A DNA stretch of 64,000 nt from Bradyrhizobium sp. 4 (GCF_023100905.1 NZ_CP064686.1:5890001-5954000), one strand, 5' to 3'. Counted from the stretch's first letter, positions 33,485 through 43,706 are shown. Numbers and translations: made by a program. The notes: generated by a model not told the origin, from the sequence alone.

Positions 33485-34696
33485 ATGAACAGCAAATTTC
33501 TGCATAAATTGTGCATTTCGGCCTTGATGCTGGCTGCGGCGGGGCCGGCCCTCGCTCAGGACGTGGTGAAGATCGGCATCCTGAACGACCAGTCGGGGCC
33601 GTTCGCGAGCTATCAAGGCATAGGCTCCGTCGTCGCCGCCAAGATGGCGGTGGAGGATTTTGGCGGAAAGGCCGGCGGCAAGCCGGTCGAGGTCGTCGCC
33701 GCGGACCACCAGAACAAGACGGACATCGGGATCGGCATCGCGCGGCGCTGGTACGAGAACGACGGCGTCGACGCGATCTTCGACATTCCGAACTCGTCGA
33801 TCGCGCTCGCCGTCGCCGGCATGAGCGCCGAAAAGAACAAGGTCTTCGTCGGATCGGGCGCCGGTACGGTGCTGCTGACCGGCGAAAAATGCACGCCGAA
33901 CACCGTGCACTGGACCTACGACACCTATGCCTACGGGCGCGGCCTCGGCAAGGCGATCGTCCAGCAGGGTGGCAAGAAATGGTTCTTCATCACCGCTGAC
34001 TACGCCTTCGGTCACGATCTGGAAAAACAGGCGGCGGAGGCCGTCAAGGCGTCCGGCGGCGAGGTGCTCGGCAGCGTCCGGCATCCGTTGGGAACGGCCG
34101 ACTACGCCTCTTTCCTGCTCCAGGCCCAGGCGTCGGGCGCGAACGTCGTCGGCTTCGCCAATGCCGGTGACGACACCATCACGTCGATGAAGCAGGCCGC
34201 CGAGTTCGGTCTGACCAAGGACCATAAGCTGGTCGGGTTGATCCTGGGCATGAACGGCCTCCCCGCGCTCGGGTTGAAGTTTGCGCAAGGCGCGCAGATC
34301 ATGAACCCGTTCTACTGGGATCTGAACGACGGCACGCGGGCTTTCGCCAAGCGGTTCGCCGAACGCATTCCGTCGAAAGCCTATCCGAACGACATGCAGG
34401 CCGGCGTCTACGCCTCGGTGATTCACTACCTCAAAGCGGTCGACAAGGTCGGCAGTGCCAAGGACGGCAAGGCGGTGCTGGCGGCGATGAAGGAGATGCC
34501 GACCGACGATCCGCTGTTCGGCAAGGGTTACATCCGCAAGGACGGCCGCAAGATCCACCCGCTCTATCTGCTCCAGGTCAAGGCGCCGGAAGAGTCGACA
34601 TCGACTTGGGACCTGCTGAAGGTGGTCGCCACGATCAAGGGTGAGGACGCGTTCCGCCCCGAGAGCGAAGGCCAGTGTCCGCTAACCAGGCAATAG
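33485..34696 (+). CDS. ABC transporter substrate-binding protein (aromatic/branched-chain type)
   Basis: Periplasmic binding protein of 403 residues with a signal peptide (about 1-24, ending ALAQ). It belongs to the Leu/Ile/Val-binding superfamily: VKIGILNDQSGPFASYQG, AAKMAVEDFGG, DYAFGHDLEKQAAEAVKA. In related rhizobia and Rhodopseudomonas, such proteins often bind aromatic acids. It is 16 bp upstream of the P450 gene, with which it is surely co-transcribed. No permease genes are adjacent. Confidence 0.88.
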   Translation: MNSKFLHKLCISALMLAAAGPALAQDVVKIGILNDQSGPFASYQGIGSVVAAKMAVEDFGGKAGGKPVEVVAADHQNKTDIGIGIARRWYENDGVDAIFDIPNSSIALAVAGMSAEKNKVFVGSGAGTVLLTGEKCTPNTVHWTYDTYAYGRGLGKAIVQQGGKKWFFITADYAFGHDLEKQAAEAVKASGGEVLGSVRHPLGTADYASFLLQAQASGANVVGFANAGDDTITSMKQAAEFGLTKDHKLVGLILGMNGLPALGLKFAQGAQIMNPFYWDLNDGTRAFAKRFAERIPSKAYPNDMQAGVYASVIHYLKAVDKVGSAKDGKAVLAAMKEMPTDDPLFGKGYIRKDGRKIHPLYLLQVKAPEESTSTWDLLKVVATIKGEDAFRPESEGQCPLTRQ

Positions 34697-34712
34697 TGGA
34701 CGGGAGCTGACC

Positions 34713-35891
34713 ATGAACGGCATTGCATCCAGTCCGGCCGACCCGTTTGCGCCAGATTTCCTGATGGACCCCTATCCCGCCTATGAGGCGTTGCGCGCGC
34801 TCGGTCCCGCGTTCGCGTTGGAGCGCTACGGCGTGTGGGCCATGGCAGGCTATGCCGAAGTCGAGCCGGCCCTGAAGGACTGGAAGACGTTCATCAGCGG
34901 CGAGGGTGTCGGGCTGCACGGGATGAACCCGGCCCTGCCAAAGCCGCTGACGCTCCAGATCGATCCTCCCGACCACGACAAGGGCCGCCGCGTGCTCGGC
35001 CGCACCCTGTCCCCGGGTGTCGCGCGGCGACTGCGCGAGACGTTTCAGAAGGAAGCGGAGAAGAAGGTTTCGGAGCTGATCGACAAGGGCACGTTCGATG
35101 CCGTCACCGATCTCGCCGAGGCCTACCCGATGAAGGTATTTCCGGATGCGATTGGCATCCGGCCGGACGGCCGCGACAGGCTGCTGGCCTGGAGCACGTT
35201 CGTGTTCGACAGCTTTGGCCCGGAGAACGAAACGTTGGCGGCGTCACGACAAGCCGGCCTCGCGGCGCAGAGCTGGATCATGGAATGCTGTGCGCGAGAT
35301 GCGTTGCAACCGGACGGGCTCGGCATGATGATCTACCAGGCGGCTGACGACGGCGAGATCAGCGAGCATGAAGCAACCCATCTGGTGCGACCGTTCCTCA
35401 CCGCCGGGATCGACACCACCGTCAACGGTATCGGCAATACGCTGCTCGCGCTCGCCGCTCACCCGGATGAATATCGCAAGCTGCACCACAAGCCGGAGCT
35501 GGCGCGCAATGCCTTCGAGGAAGGGCTGCGTTATGATTCACCGGTACAGACGTTCTTCCGCACCACCTCGCGCGATGTCGAGATCGGCGGCGGCGTGATC
35601 CCCGCACACGGCAAGGTCCTGCTGTTCATGGCCTCCGCCAACCGCGATCCCGCGCGCTGGGACCGAGCCGACCGTTTCGACGTCGAACGGCTCGCGACCG
35701 GGCATGTCGGTTTCGGCGCCGGCATCCACGCCTGCGTCGGCCAGATGATCGCACGCCTGGAAGGCGAATTGATCTTCGGCGAGCTCGCAAGGCGCGTGAA
35801 GACCATCGAGCTCACGGCAGAGCCGAGGCGCAGGCTCAACAATTCCCTGCGTGGGCTGAAGAGCATGCCCGTGCGGGTGACGGCTGCCTAG
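34713..35891 (+). CDS. Cytochrome P450
   Basis: Soluble class I bacterial P450 of 392 residues. The heme ligand is Cys341 in FGAGIHACVGQ. The oxygen-activating I-helix motif is LTAGIDTTV, and the ExxR of the K-helix is EEGLR. It would insert oxygen into a small, likely aromatic or terpenoid substrate and would need a ferredoxin and reductase from elsewhere. Co-transcription with an ABC binding protein and control by a divergent MarR support a catabolic role. Confidence 0.93.
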   Translation: MNGIASSPADPFAPDFLMDPYPAYEALRALGPAFALERYGVWAMAGYAEVEPALKDWKTFISGEGVGLHGMNPALPKPLTLQIDPPDHDKGRRVLGRTLSPGVARRLRETFQKEAEKKVSELIDKGTFDAVTDLAEAYPMKVFPDAIGIRPDGRDRLLAWSTFVFDSFGPENETLAASRQAGLAAQSWIMECCARDALQPDGLGMMIYQAADDGEISEHEATHLVRPFLTAGIDTTVNGIGNTLLALAAHPDEYRKLHHKPELARNAFEEGLRYDSPVQTFFRTTSRDVEIGGGVIPAHGKVLLFMASANRDPARWDRADRFDVERLATGHVGFGAGIHACVGQMIARLEGELIFGELARRVKTIELTAEPRRRLNNSLRGLKSMPVRVTAA

Positions 35892-35899
35892 AGCATGAT

Positions 35900-35922
35900 T
35901 GGTTCTGATCGAATCAGAACCA
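35900..35922. repeat. Palindrome TGGTTCTGAT-cga-ATCAGAACCA
   Basis: Perfect 10-bp arms with a 3-base loop, 9 bp after the P450 stop. A 10-bp stem without a T-run could act as a terminator for the P450 or be a dispersed palindrome; the motif has the look of a common rhizobial intergenic repeat. Confidence 0.55.
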
Positions 35923-35966
35923 AAGCCCTAGATTCTTGCTTCAAACGGGGCTGTCCCCCGCGAAAT

Positions 35967-36956
35967 TTACGCCGCCAGGCTCTGCTGATCGCGGAATGCG
36001 CTGATCGCCATGTGGACGAGATGCAGCTTGCCTTTGACCGCCGGCGATATGTCGAACGGATATGCGTCGCTCATGCCGAGCGAGCGGTTGAGTTCGTTGA
36101 TGCTGCGAGCAAGCGGCATCCACAGGGCCAAAAGTGCCTCGAAGTCGCTCTCGAGATAGGGATCCGTCAGGGTCTGACGGGCGCGCTCGTCCAGCGACAA
36201 CGGCAAACCTGCCAGCGAGTCGAGCGTCGCCACGATATGCAGGAAATGCGCGAACGTTTCCGCCCAATCCTCCCAGGGGTGGGACGTGGCGTACTCGCTG
36301 ATGAAGCCGCTTCGGTCGTATGAACGATCGGCGCGGCTGTAATAGGAGTTGATCGCGGCCTGATAGTCCTGCGCCTGGTCACCGAAGATCAGCTTGAACG
36401 GGGCCTGGAACGTCGTGCCGTCAACGAGCAGGTCCCAATAGAAGTGACCGATCTCGTGCCGGAAATGCCCGAGCAGCGTGCGATACGGCTCCCGGAACGC
36501 CACGCGGCGAGCTTCTCGCTCGACATCATCGGCCTCCGCAAGGTTGAGCGTGATCAGACCCGAGAGATGCCCCGTCAGGATCGGACTGACCTCGTCCGAG
36601 AGAATGTCGAACGCCAATGGTGCGCCGGTGCGCGATGCAAGCGGAAGCCTGAGGCGACTGAGATCATAGAGAAGACGGCGCTTGGCTTCCTCCATCCGGC
36701 GCCAGAGCATGATGTTTCTGGTGCTGCCGAGATTCGGAATCGTGCGCGTGAGGCGGCACGAGTCGCAATACCAGTCCGCGCCCTCGACACACCAGTTGCA
36801 ACCGATGATTTCGCGGTTACGGCAAGATTGATGGGATGCAAGTTTCGTCATCTCGATGCGCGAGGAATCGAACGCCAGCTCGGTGCTGCAATTCGCGCAC
36901 GCGACGTGCTCGAACGAGACAGGATGGCGGCATGACGGGCACTGATAAATCTTCAC
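35967..36956 (-). CDS. Zinc-ribbon putative metallopeptidase
   Basis: Protein of 329 residues. The N-terminus is a zinc ribbon (CPSCRHPVSF, then CANCS), with a further CNWC near 54 and CDSC near 68. A catalytic HExxH motif (RHEIGHFYWD) is near residue 166. This matches the DUF2248/zinc-binding metallopeptidase-like family, which is widespread and unstudied. No signal peptide is seen, so it is probably cytoplasmic. It stands alone. Confidence 0.8.
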   Translation of the reverse strand: MKIYQCPSCRHPVSFEHVACANCSTELAFDSSRIEMTKLASHQSCRNREIIGCNWCVEGADWYCDSCRLTRTIPNLGSTRNIMLWRRMEEAKRRLLYDLSRLRLPLASRTGAPLAFDILSDEVSPILTGHLSGLITLNLAEADDVEREARRVAFREPYRTLLGHFRHEIGHFYWDLLVDGTTFQAPFKLIFGDQAQDYQAAINSYYSRADRSYDRSGFISEYATSHPWEDWAETFAHFLHIVATLDSLAGLPLSLDERARQTLTDPYLESDFEALLALWMPLARSINELNRSLGMSDAYPFDISPAVKGKLHLVHMAISAFRDQQSLAA

Positions 36957-37015
36957 GTGGACTGGCCCCAGACAGACGGCACACCGGAAAAACGGCCTGT
37001 CGATTCGAGGAACTC

Positions 37016-37222
37016 TTAACTCTTGCGACCGTCGCGGTTGCCGGCGAGCAACGCCCGCTGCGTTCGCAGCGCGTGCTGCCTCAACAGGCCGGCTCGCTTC
37101 GCGCTCAACTGGCTCAATTGAGGCTGCGGCTTTTTCTCAAGGACGTTTTCGGAAACAGGCCGACCGGCCCACGCCCGCTCGGGCTGAACCGCCATGGGAC
37201 CGACGTTTCGTTTCCTTGTCAT
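37016..37222 (-). CDS. Doubtful small basic protein
   Basis: Open frame of 68 codons. The protein is very basic (ends LLRQHALRTQRALLAGNRDG) and starts MTRKRNVGPMAVQPERAW. There is no clear ribosome-binding site in front of the ATG, and no family is recognised. It fills most of an otherwise empty gap on the same strand as both flanking genes, which is the main reason to list it. Confidence 0.3.
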   Translation of the reverse strand: MTRKRNVGPMAVQPERAWAGRPVSENVLEKKPQPQLSQLSAKRAGLLRQHALRTQRALLAGNRDGRKS

Positions 37223-37300
37223 GGTGTGACAACACCAGATCGTGTGCAGAGTTCCCTTCACTCGACCGGCGGGTGATCGAGCTTGGCTTGTGCAGATACG

Positions 37301-37333
37301 ACAATGCCGCCGTCGGCATGACGGCGGCATTGT
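37301..37333 (-). terminator. Stem-loop after hydrolase gene
   Basis: Perfect 13-bp arms (ACAATGCCGCCGT / ACGGCGGCATTGT) with a 7-base loop. It lies 26 bp downstream of the stop of the minus-strand hydrolase gene, in the position of a terminator, although no T-run follows on that strand. Confidence 0.55.
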
Positions 37334-37359
37334 CAATTCAGCGGCTTGCGGCGAAAGGC

Positions 37360-38073
37360 TTAATTCCGGGGAGCCGTTGCCGCCGCCGAGCGCGCCGGCC
37401 TGGGGGCGCCGGGTTCGGCAACCGGAGCAGGTGCGCGCGAGCGCATGATTGCAGCGTCGATCTCGGCAATCACGCGGCGCTGGATCGCCTCGTTCTTGTC
37501 GATCGAGATGTGGCCGACGCCGGACCCGCGGACGTCGACATTGTCGAGCTTGCCGCGAAAACCGTCCGCGCGCTTTACCGGCTCGCCGGGGCCGTCACCG
37601 ATATAGATGTTGATGTAGCGCTCCGCGCCGGTCGACAGCTTGGTCTTGAACACGGAGTCGAGCCCGATCGCGAGTTTCACGGGCACGCCGAGACGGTTGA
37701 GCTTGGCGATCATGTCCGGCAGCGCCGTCGCGCCGGAGGAATGCCCGACCAGCACGATGGTCCTGAGCCGGCCGGCCTTGTAGGCGGTGGCGGCCTCATC
37801 GGCGAGCGAGGACCAGGACACGAAATTCGAGACGGTCACCGGGATGCCCTGCGCCTGGAGCCGGGCGCCGATGGTGTCGAGCCCGAGCGAGAAGATGTTG
37901 AGCACGCCGCGGAGCAGGTAGACATGCGTGGTCGCGACCGCAGCCTGGCTCGGCGCCGCCTTGGCGGTGGTCGGGCTCATGGCAACAGCTGACAGCAGGA
38001 GCAGGCCCATCGCCCAGGCACGGAGGGCGGACAACTGGCTGGCGCCAGCGGTGTGACGGCCGTTCGGTCTCAT
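37360..38073 (-). CDS. Secreted GHSxG alpha/beta hydrolase
   Basis: Protein of 237 residues with a signal peptide (about 1-41 including an extended n-region; AMGLLLLSAVAMSPTTAKA) and a lipase-like core. The nucleophile elbow is VGHSSGATALP. It is a paralogue of the LysM-bearing hydrolase at 30190-31122, sharing the order and spacing of VYLLRG, the GHS elbow, AERYINIYIGDG and HISIDKNEAIQ, but lacking the LysM module. It should act in the periplasm. Substrate is unknown. Confidence 0.78.
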   Translation of the reverse strand: MRPNGRHTAGASQLSALRAWAMGLLLLSAVAMSPTTAKAAPSQAAVATTHVYLLRGVLNIFSLGLDTIGARLQAQGIPVTVSNFVSWSSLADEAATAYKAGRLRTIVLVGHSSGATALPDMIAKLNRLGVPVKLAIGLDSVFKTKLSTGAERYINIYIGDGPGEPVKRADGFRGKLDNVDVRGSGVGHISIDKNEAIQRRVIAEIDAAIMRSRAPAPVAEPGAPRPARSAAATAPRN

Positions 38074-38354
38074 CGATCTTTTCCTTGGGAATATGCTTCG
38101 GCCGGAATCGTAGCCATGGCCTGCTCGCAGACGCAACAAAGAGCCGCGTGAACGACGATCTTAGCAGCAAGTCGTGACCATCGCGCAACACTTGCCTGAA
38201 ACCTGCCTCGGAAGGGCCTGTTTCGAGGCCATTTTTCTCCGGCTAATTGCAGCCGCGCAAGGGCATTCCTATCTCAGGGCTCCGCTGACCCGCCCCTCCC
38301 GGCAGGTTCCAGCCTCCCCTCCCCAGCCTTCGCCCCCTCAGACTTGCGGCCATC

Positions 38355-39274
<920 letters not shown>

Positions 39275-39278
<4 letters not shown>

Positions 39279-40036
39279 ACTACCGCGCTGTCCGCGCCAT
39301 CTATCTGTTCGAAATGGCGCGCACCTGGCGCACGCTGCTGCAAAGCATCGTGTCGCCGGTGGTCTCGACCTCGCTGTATTTCGTGGTGTTCGGCGCCGCG
39401 ATCGGCTCGCGCATCAGCCAGGTCGAGGGCGTCAGCTACGGCACCTTCATCGTGCCGGGCCTGATCATGCTCTCGGTGCTGACGCAGAGCATCGCCAACG
39501 CCTCGTTCGGCATCTACTTCCCGAAATTCACCGGCACGATCTACGAGATCCTGTCGGCGCCGATCTCCTATTTCGAGATCGTGCTCGGCTATGTCGGCGC
39601 GGCCGCGACCAAATCGATCATCCTCGGCCTGATCATCCTCGCCACGGCTGGCCTGTTCGTGCCGCTGCACATCCACCATCCGGTCTGGATGCTGGCCTTC
39701 CTGGTGCTGACGGCGGTGACGTTCAGCCTGTTCGGCTTCATCATCGGCATCTGGGCCGACGGGTTCGAAAAGCTGCAGATGATCCCGATGCTTGTGGTGA
39801 CGCCGCTGACCTTCCTCGGCGGCAGCTTCTATTCCATCGACATGCTGCCACCCGCCTGGCGCACGGTGGCGCTGCTCAATCCGGTCGTCTATCTGATCTC
39901 CGGCTTCCGCTGGAGCTTCTACGAGATCGCGGACGTCAGCATGGCCGTCAGCATCGGCATGACGACCGCCTTCCTGGTGATCTGTCTGGTCGTGATCTGG
40001 TGGATTTTCCGCACGGGGTATCGGTTGAAGAACTGA
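39275..40036 (+). CDS. ABC-2 type exporter permease
   Basis: Inner-membrane protein of 253 residues with six helices. It has the ABC-2 signature region: LVVTPLTFLGGSFYSIDMLP followed by PPAWRTVALLNPVVYLISGFR. The closest broad group is the NodJ/drug-export type of permease. It pairs with the ATPase encoded directly upstream, and the two would form a homodimeric or heterodimeric exporter. The gene ends 10 bp before a palindromic repeat. Confidence 0.92.
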
Positions 40037-40045
40037 TCGAGAGGC

Positions 40046-40080
40046 GTAGCCCGGATTGCGCTTCGCTCCATCCGGGCTAC
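40046..40080. repeat. Palindromic repeat between convergent genes
   Basis: GTAGCCCGGAT and ATCCGGGCTAC form perfect 11-bp arms with a 13-base loop. It fills the gap between the permease stop and the stop of the convergent glycine-zipper gene, so it may act as a two-way terminator. The sequence has the form of a common rhizobial intergenic repeat. Confidence 0.65.
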
Positions 40081-40087
40081 GGTGACA

Positions 40088-40417
40088 TCACCGATAGCAG
40101 TGGAAGCGGTTGTATCCGTCGTAGTAGCCGCGGCAGCGACGGTGGCCGCGATGAGGAATGCCGAACACCCCCTCGACCGCGCCGACGGCACCGCCGACAC
40201 CCGCGCCGACCGCGCCTCCAACCACGCCACCCACGGGGCCGGCTATCCGGTTGCCTTCATAAGAACCTTCCTGGGCGCCCCGAACGATGCCTTGGGCATG
40301 GCCAGGCTGTGGGATGCAGGACAGCGCGGCCAGAACGGCGGCGGCAGCAACGAGCAGACGGAAAGGCAGACCGGCCGGCCGAGAAGCGGCGGCGACGCAA
40401 ACTTTGTTCATCTTCAT
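40088..40417 (-). CDS. Exported glycine-zipper protein
   Basis: Protein of about 109 residues with a signal peptide (about 1-42, ending GHAQ). A glycine-zipper stretch follows (GPVGGVVGGAVGAGVGG), then a basic, Tyr/His/Arg/Cys-rich tail (RRCRGYYDGYNRFHCYR). Such proteins embed in or span a membrane; the family is common in Bradyrhizobium-type genomes. ATG 40411 is an alternative start. Function is unknown. Confidence 0.7.
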   Translation of the reverse strand: MKMNKVCVAAASRPAGLPFRLLVAAAAVLAALSCIPQPGHAQGIVRGAQEGSYEGNRIAGPVGGVVGGAVGAGVGGAVGAVEGVFGIPHRGHRRCRGYYDGYNRFHCYR

Positions 40418-40731
40418 TCCCAAAGGTAAAACCGGCGGCGGAAGCCGCCGGTCGAGGCAGCGATCATCAACGCCGATGCGGCCAAATGGTTGCGCCCCGG
40501 ATGGTTGCGCCATTCTGATGAATTGTCGGCATTATGAACGCATCTCCCGCTCGCGAAAATGTCAGCGCCGCCGCTGGCTTTGCGGCACAAAGCGGCCTTG
40601 CTTACGCCGGGCGTCCCGTTAACGATGGGTGGGCAGGCCGCTGGAACGAAAGCCGGATTGCAGGCATAGTGCACGCCGGGGGACGGAGAGCCGCGGCGCC
40701 TAGTGTGAACAGGCCGGAGGCCACAAGTCAG
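40418..40731. other. Intergenic region between divergent genes
   Basis: 314 bp between the glycine-zipper and L,D-transpeptidase genes. It contains a hairpin at 40431-40452 and a direct repeat of ATGGTTGCGCC around 40487-40513. The longest frame in it runs in phase into the L,D-transpeptidase gene without a convincing start, so I treat it as leader. Confidence 0.45.
40431..40452 (-). promoter_or_regulatory. Hairpin in the leader of the glycine-zipper gene
   Basis: ACCGGCGGC and GCCGCCGGT are perfect 9-bp arms around a 4-base loop (GGAA), 14-22 bp upstream of the glycine-zipper start. It could form in the mRNA leader and affect translation; no T-run is present. Confidence 0.35.
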
Positions 40732-41502
40732 ATGCGTTCGTTTTTTATTGCTTTCACCTCCCTGATGCTTTTGAGCGCGGGCACCGCGCAGGCCAAGGTC
40801 GAGATCACCGTCGACAAGGACAATCAGCAAATGACCGTCGCTGTCGACGGCGTCGCGCGCTACCACTGGCCGGTGTCGACAGGCATCCCCTCGCGGGAGA
40901 CGCCGAACGGCGCGTTCCGCACCTTCCGCATGGAAGAGGATCACTACTCCAAGGAATTCGACGACGCGCCGATGCCGCACGCGATCTTCTTCACCAAGGT
41001 CGGGCACGCCATCCACGGCACCGACTCGGTCGGTCGGCTCGGCACGCCCGCCTCGCATGGCTGCGTGCGGCTGTCGCGCCAGAATGCCACGACGCTCTAC
41101 GCGCTGGTGCAGCAGCAGGGCGTGCTCAACACCACGGTGACGCTGACCGGCTCGGCGCAGGTGGCCCTGGCGCGCAATCCGCGTGGCCGCAACCCCACGG
41201 CAGTGGCCCGCGCGCCGCAGCCCGCCGAAGAGCAGTACGCCACATCAGGCGATCCCGTGAACCTGACGCCTCAGGCCGCACCTGCCCGCCGCTACATGCC
41301 GCAGGATGACAACTACATCTATCCGGCCGACGGCACCGACACCGGCGCGCGCTACCCGGCGCCGCGTGGCAGCCGCCCGCTCTATGACGCACAGGTCTAT
41401 CAGCAGCAGCCGCAGCAATATTACAATCAGGGCAACGGCACCTACTATCAGCCGCAGCCCCGGCAGGTTTACCAACCCCGTGGCTATTACTACCAGAACT
41501 GA
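40732..41502 (+). CDS. L,D-transpeptidase (YkuD)
   Basis: Periplasmic enzyme of 256 residues: signal peptide (about 1-21, ending AQA), YkuD catalytic domain (about 22-145) and a Pro/Gln/Tyr-rich tail (about 190-256). The active-site motif HGTDSVGRLGTPASHGCVRL holds the catalytic His and Cys. It forms 3-3 peptidoglycan cross-links or attaches proteins to the wall. The tail has repeated Tyr/Gln/Pro clusters and is low complexity. The ATG at 40732 gives a proper signal peptide. Confidence 0.92.
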   Translation: MRSFFIAFTSLMLLSAGTAQAKVEITVDKDNQQMTVAVDGVARYHWPVSTGIPSRETPNGAFRTFRMEEDHYSKEFDDAPMPHAIFFTKVGHAIHGTDSVGRLGTPASHGCVRLSRQNATTLYALVQQQGVLNTTVTLTGSAQVALARNPRGRNPTAVARAPQPAEEQYATSGDPVNLTPQAAPARRYMPQDDNYIYPADGTDTGARYPAPRGSRPLYDAQVYQQQPQQYYNQGNGTYYQPQPRQVYQPRGYYYQN

Positions 41503-41726
41503 CCCTATCTGAACGCGGCGTTGCCGCGCCAGCGAATCAGAAAGCCGCTGCTGGGACGGGCGCTTGCCGCAGTCGACCGCAGGAAACAGCGCCAGCCTGT
41601 GCACGGATTGGGCACCGGCCGACGCAGGGAAGCAACAGTCCACAACCTTCAACGCAGCGGCGTTCCGGCCAAATTGACAACCAGGGGGTCACCCGTATTG
41701 TCGTCCCATTGTTTTTGGGACATGAC

Positions 41727-41981
41727 ATGACACGCGAGCAGATTTCGGATTTCTGCGTTGCCGCCCTGGCAAATATCCTGCGAATTTCGAAGGACCGGGT
41801 CGATATCGGCACGAAATTCAGCCGCCTTGGGCTCGATTCGGCGATGCTGGTCTACCTGATGATGGAACTCGAGGAGAAGCTCGACCTCGAACTGTCGACG
41901 GACGACTTCTACGACCATCCGACCGTTGAGGCGCTGTCGCGATTTCTCGCCGACAAGGGCGCAATCCGTCCCGCCGCCTGA
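41727..41981 (+). CDS. Acyl carrier protein
   Basis: Carrier protein of 84 residues in a four-helix phosphopantetheine-binding fold. The attachment serine is Ser38 in RLGLDSAMLVYL, and the family's Asp precedes it. It differs from the housekeeping AcpP type, which has a DSL motif. It is 24 bp upstream of a fatty acyl-AMP ligase, so it should receive the acyl chain activated by that enzyme. It is the DltC-like part of the proposed acyl relay. Confidence 0.92.
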   Translation: MTREQISDFCVAALANILRISKDRVDIGTKFSRLGLDSAMLVYLMMELEEKLDLELSTDDFYDHPTVEALSRFLADKGAIRPAA

Positions 41982-42005
41982 GGGCGGCAGAAGCCGGCGC
42001 AACCC

Positions 42006-43706
42006 ATGGAAACCTTCCGCTCGCTCGTGGCACTGCTGGCCCGACGTGCGGCGGAGCAGGCCGACGATAGGGCCTACATCTTCGTATCCGATCGCGGGAC
42101 GGAGGAAGCTGTCCTCACCTTCCGCCAACTGCATCACTCCGCATCCGCCCTCGCTCGGCGATTGACCGTGGCCGCGCGTCCCGGCGACCGCGCCATCCTG
42201 GTGTTTCCGCCCGGCATCGAATTCATGGTGGCGTTCTTCGGCTGTCTGATCGCCGGCATCATCGCCGTGCCGATGATGATGCCGCGGCGAAACAGCGCGC
42301 GCGATGCCAGCGCCGCGATACTCGCCAATTGCACGCCGACGGTGGCGCTGACCAATTCGGCCGTCGCGCTCCGTGGTGATCTGCGGGCACGCTTCGCGCA
42401 CGAGCACATTCGCTGGATCGAGGTCGATCTCGCCGCGGCCGATGGCGAGACAATCGAACTGCCCGAGCCGGCGCCGGACGACATCGCCTTCCTGCAATAC
42501 ACCTCCGGCTCGACGTCCGCGCCCAAAGGCGTGATGGTGAGCCACGCCAATCTGCTCGCAAATCTCGAGATGATCCGGCTCGCGCTCGGCAACACCTGGC
42601 AATCGACTTACGTCAATTGGGTGCCGCTCTATCACGACATGGGGCTGATCCTGAACGCACTGCAGGCGCTCTATATCGGGGCGACCTGCGTGCTGATGGC
42701 GCCGAACGCGTTCATGCAGCGGCCGCTCGGCTGGCTGCGCGCGATCTCTCACTACCGCGCGGAAGTGGCGTGCAGCCCGAATTTCGGCTTCGACCTCTGC
42801 GTCAGCCGCTATCGCGCCGACCAGATGGAGGGCGTCGACCTGTCCTCGCTCAGGATCGCGCTGAACGGCGCAGAGCCGGTGCATGCGGAAACCATCGAAC
42901 GGTTCATCCAGACATTTGCGCCGCACGGCTTCGATCCGCGCGCAATGTATCCCGCCTACGGAATGGCGGAAGCGACGCTCCTGATTTCCGGCGGACGCTG
43001 CGACGGCGGTCATGTCACACGCAGCCTGAGCCGCACGGCGCTTCAGGCGCACGCAGCGGAAGCGCCTTCCGGCGCCGAAGACACGCAGATCGTCGTCGGC
43101 TGCGGCCGCGCGCTCACCGGCGAGCGGATCGCCATCGTGGACGCAAACAACCGCACGCGCCTGCCCGCGGACCGCGTCGGCGAGATATGGGTGAACGGGG
43201 CCAATATCGCCCGCGCCTATTGGCGCAACGACGAGGCGACGCGCGAGGGGCTCAATGCGCAGATTGCCGGCGAAAACGGGGCGTGGCTGCGCACGGGCGA
43301 CCTCGGCTTCCTCGACGTCACCGGCGAACTGTTCGTCACCGGGCGGATCAAGGACCTCATCATCATCCGCGGCATCAACCATTATCCCCAAGACGTCGAG
43401 CGCACGGTGCAATCGCTCGATGGAGCTTTGCGCGAAAATTGCGGCGCGGCGTTCTCGGTGCCGGACGAGACCGGCGAAGAATCGCTCGTCATCGTCCAGG
43501 AAATCGAGCGCACCGCGCGCCACTCGATCGACACCGAAGCGATCAGGGGCCGGATTCGGGAGGCCGTCGCCGACAACCACGAACTCTCCGCGCGCCACAT
43601 CGCGCTGATCCGGCCCGGCACCCTGCCGAAGACCACCAGCGGCAAGATCCAGCGCAAGCTGGCGCGCAAACTCTGGCTCGATGGCGGTTTCGAGCAGCTC
43701 GGCTGA
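42006..43706 (+). CDS. Fatty acyl-AMP ligase (FAAL)
   Basis: Adenylate-forming enzyme of 566 residues. The P-loop is YTSGSTSAPKG (165-175). The FAAL-specific pieces are WVPLYHDMGLILNALQALY, FMQRPLGWLRAISHYRAE and MYPAYGMAEATLLISGG, with GDLGFLD and a final catalytic Lys in KTTSGKIQRK. FAALs activate fatty acids with ATP and pass them to a carrier protein rather than to CoA. The carrier gene lies 24 bp upstream. The stop is 7 bp from the convergent SGNH-like gene. Confidence 0.93.
   Translation: METFRSLVALLARRAAEQADDRAYIFVSDRGTEEAVLTFRQLHHSASALARRLTVAARPGDRAILVFPPGIEFMVAFFGCLIAGIIAVPMMMPRRNSARDASAAILANCTPTVALTNSAVALRGDLRARFAHEHIRWIEVDLAAADGETIELPEPAPDDIAFLQYTSGSTSAPKGVMVSHANLLANLEMIRLALGNTWQSTYVNWVPLYHDMGLILNALQALYIGATCVLMAPNAFMQRPLGWLRAISHYRAEVACSPNFGFDLCVSRYRADQMEGVDLSSLRIALNGAEPVHAETIERFIQTFAPHGFDPRAMYPAYGMAEATLLISGGRCDGGHVTRSLSRTALQAHAAEAPSGAEDTQIVVGCGRALTGERIAIVDANNRTRLPADRVGEIWVNGANIARAYWRNDEATREGLNAQIAGENGAWLRTGDLGFLDVTGELFVTGRIKDLIIIRGINHYPQDVERTVQSLDGALRENCGAAFSVPDETGEESLVIVQEIERTARHSIDTEAIRGRIREAVADNHELSARHIALIRPGTLPKTTSGKIQRKLARKLWLDGGFEQLG

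Larger units (their letters stand above)
36957..37359. other. Gap with a doubtful small gene and a stem-loop
   Basis: 403 bp between two minus-strand genes. It holds a weakly supported 68-codon frame (37016-37222) and the stem-loop at 37301-37333. Nothing else with structure is visible. Confidence 0.5.
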
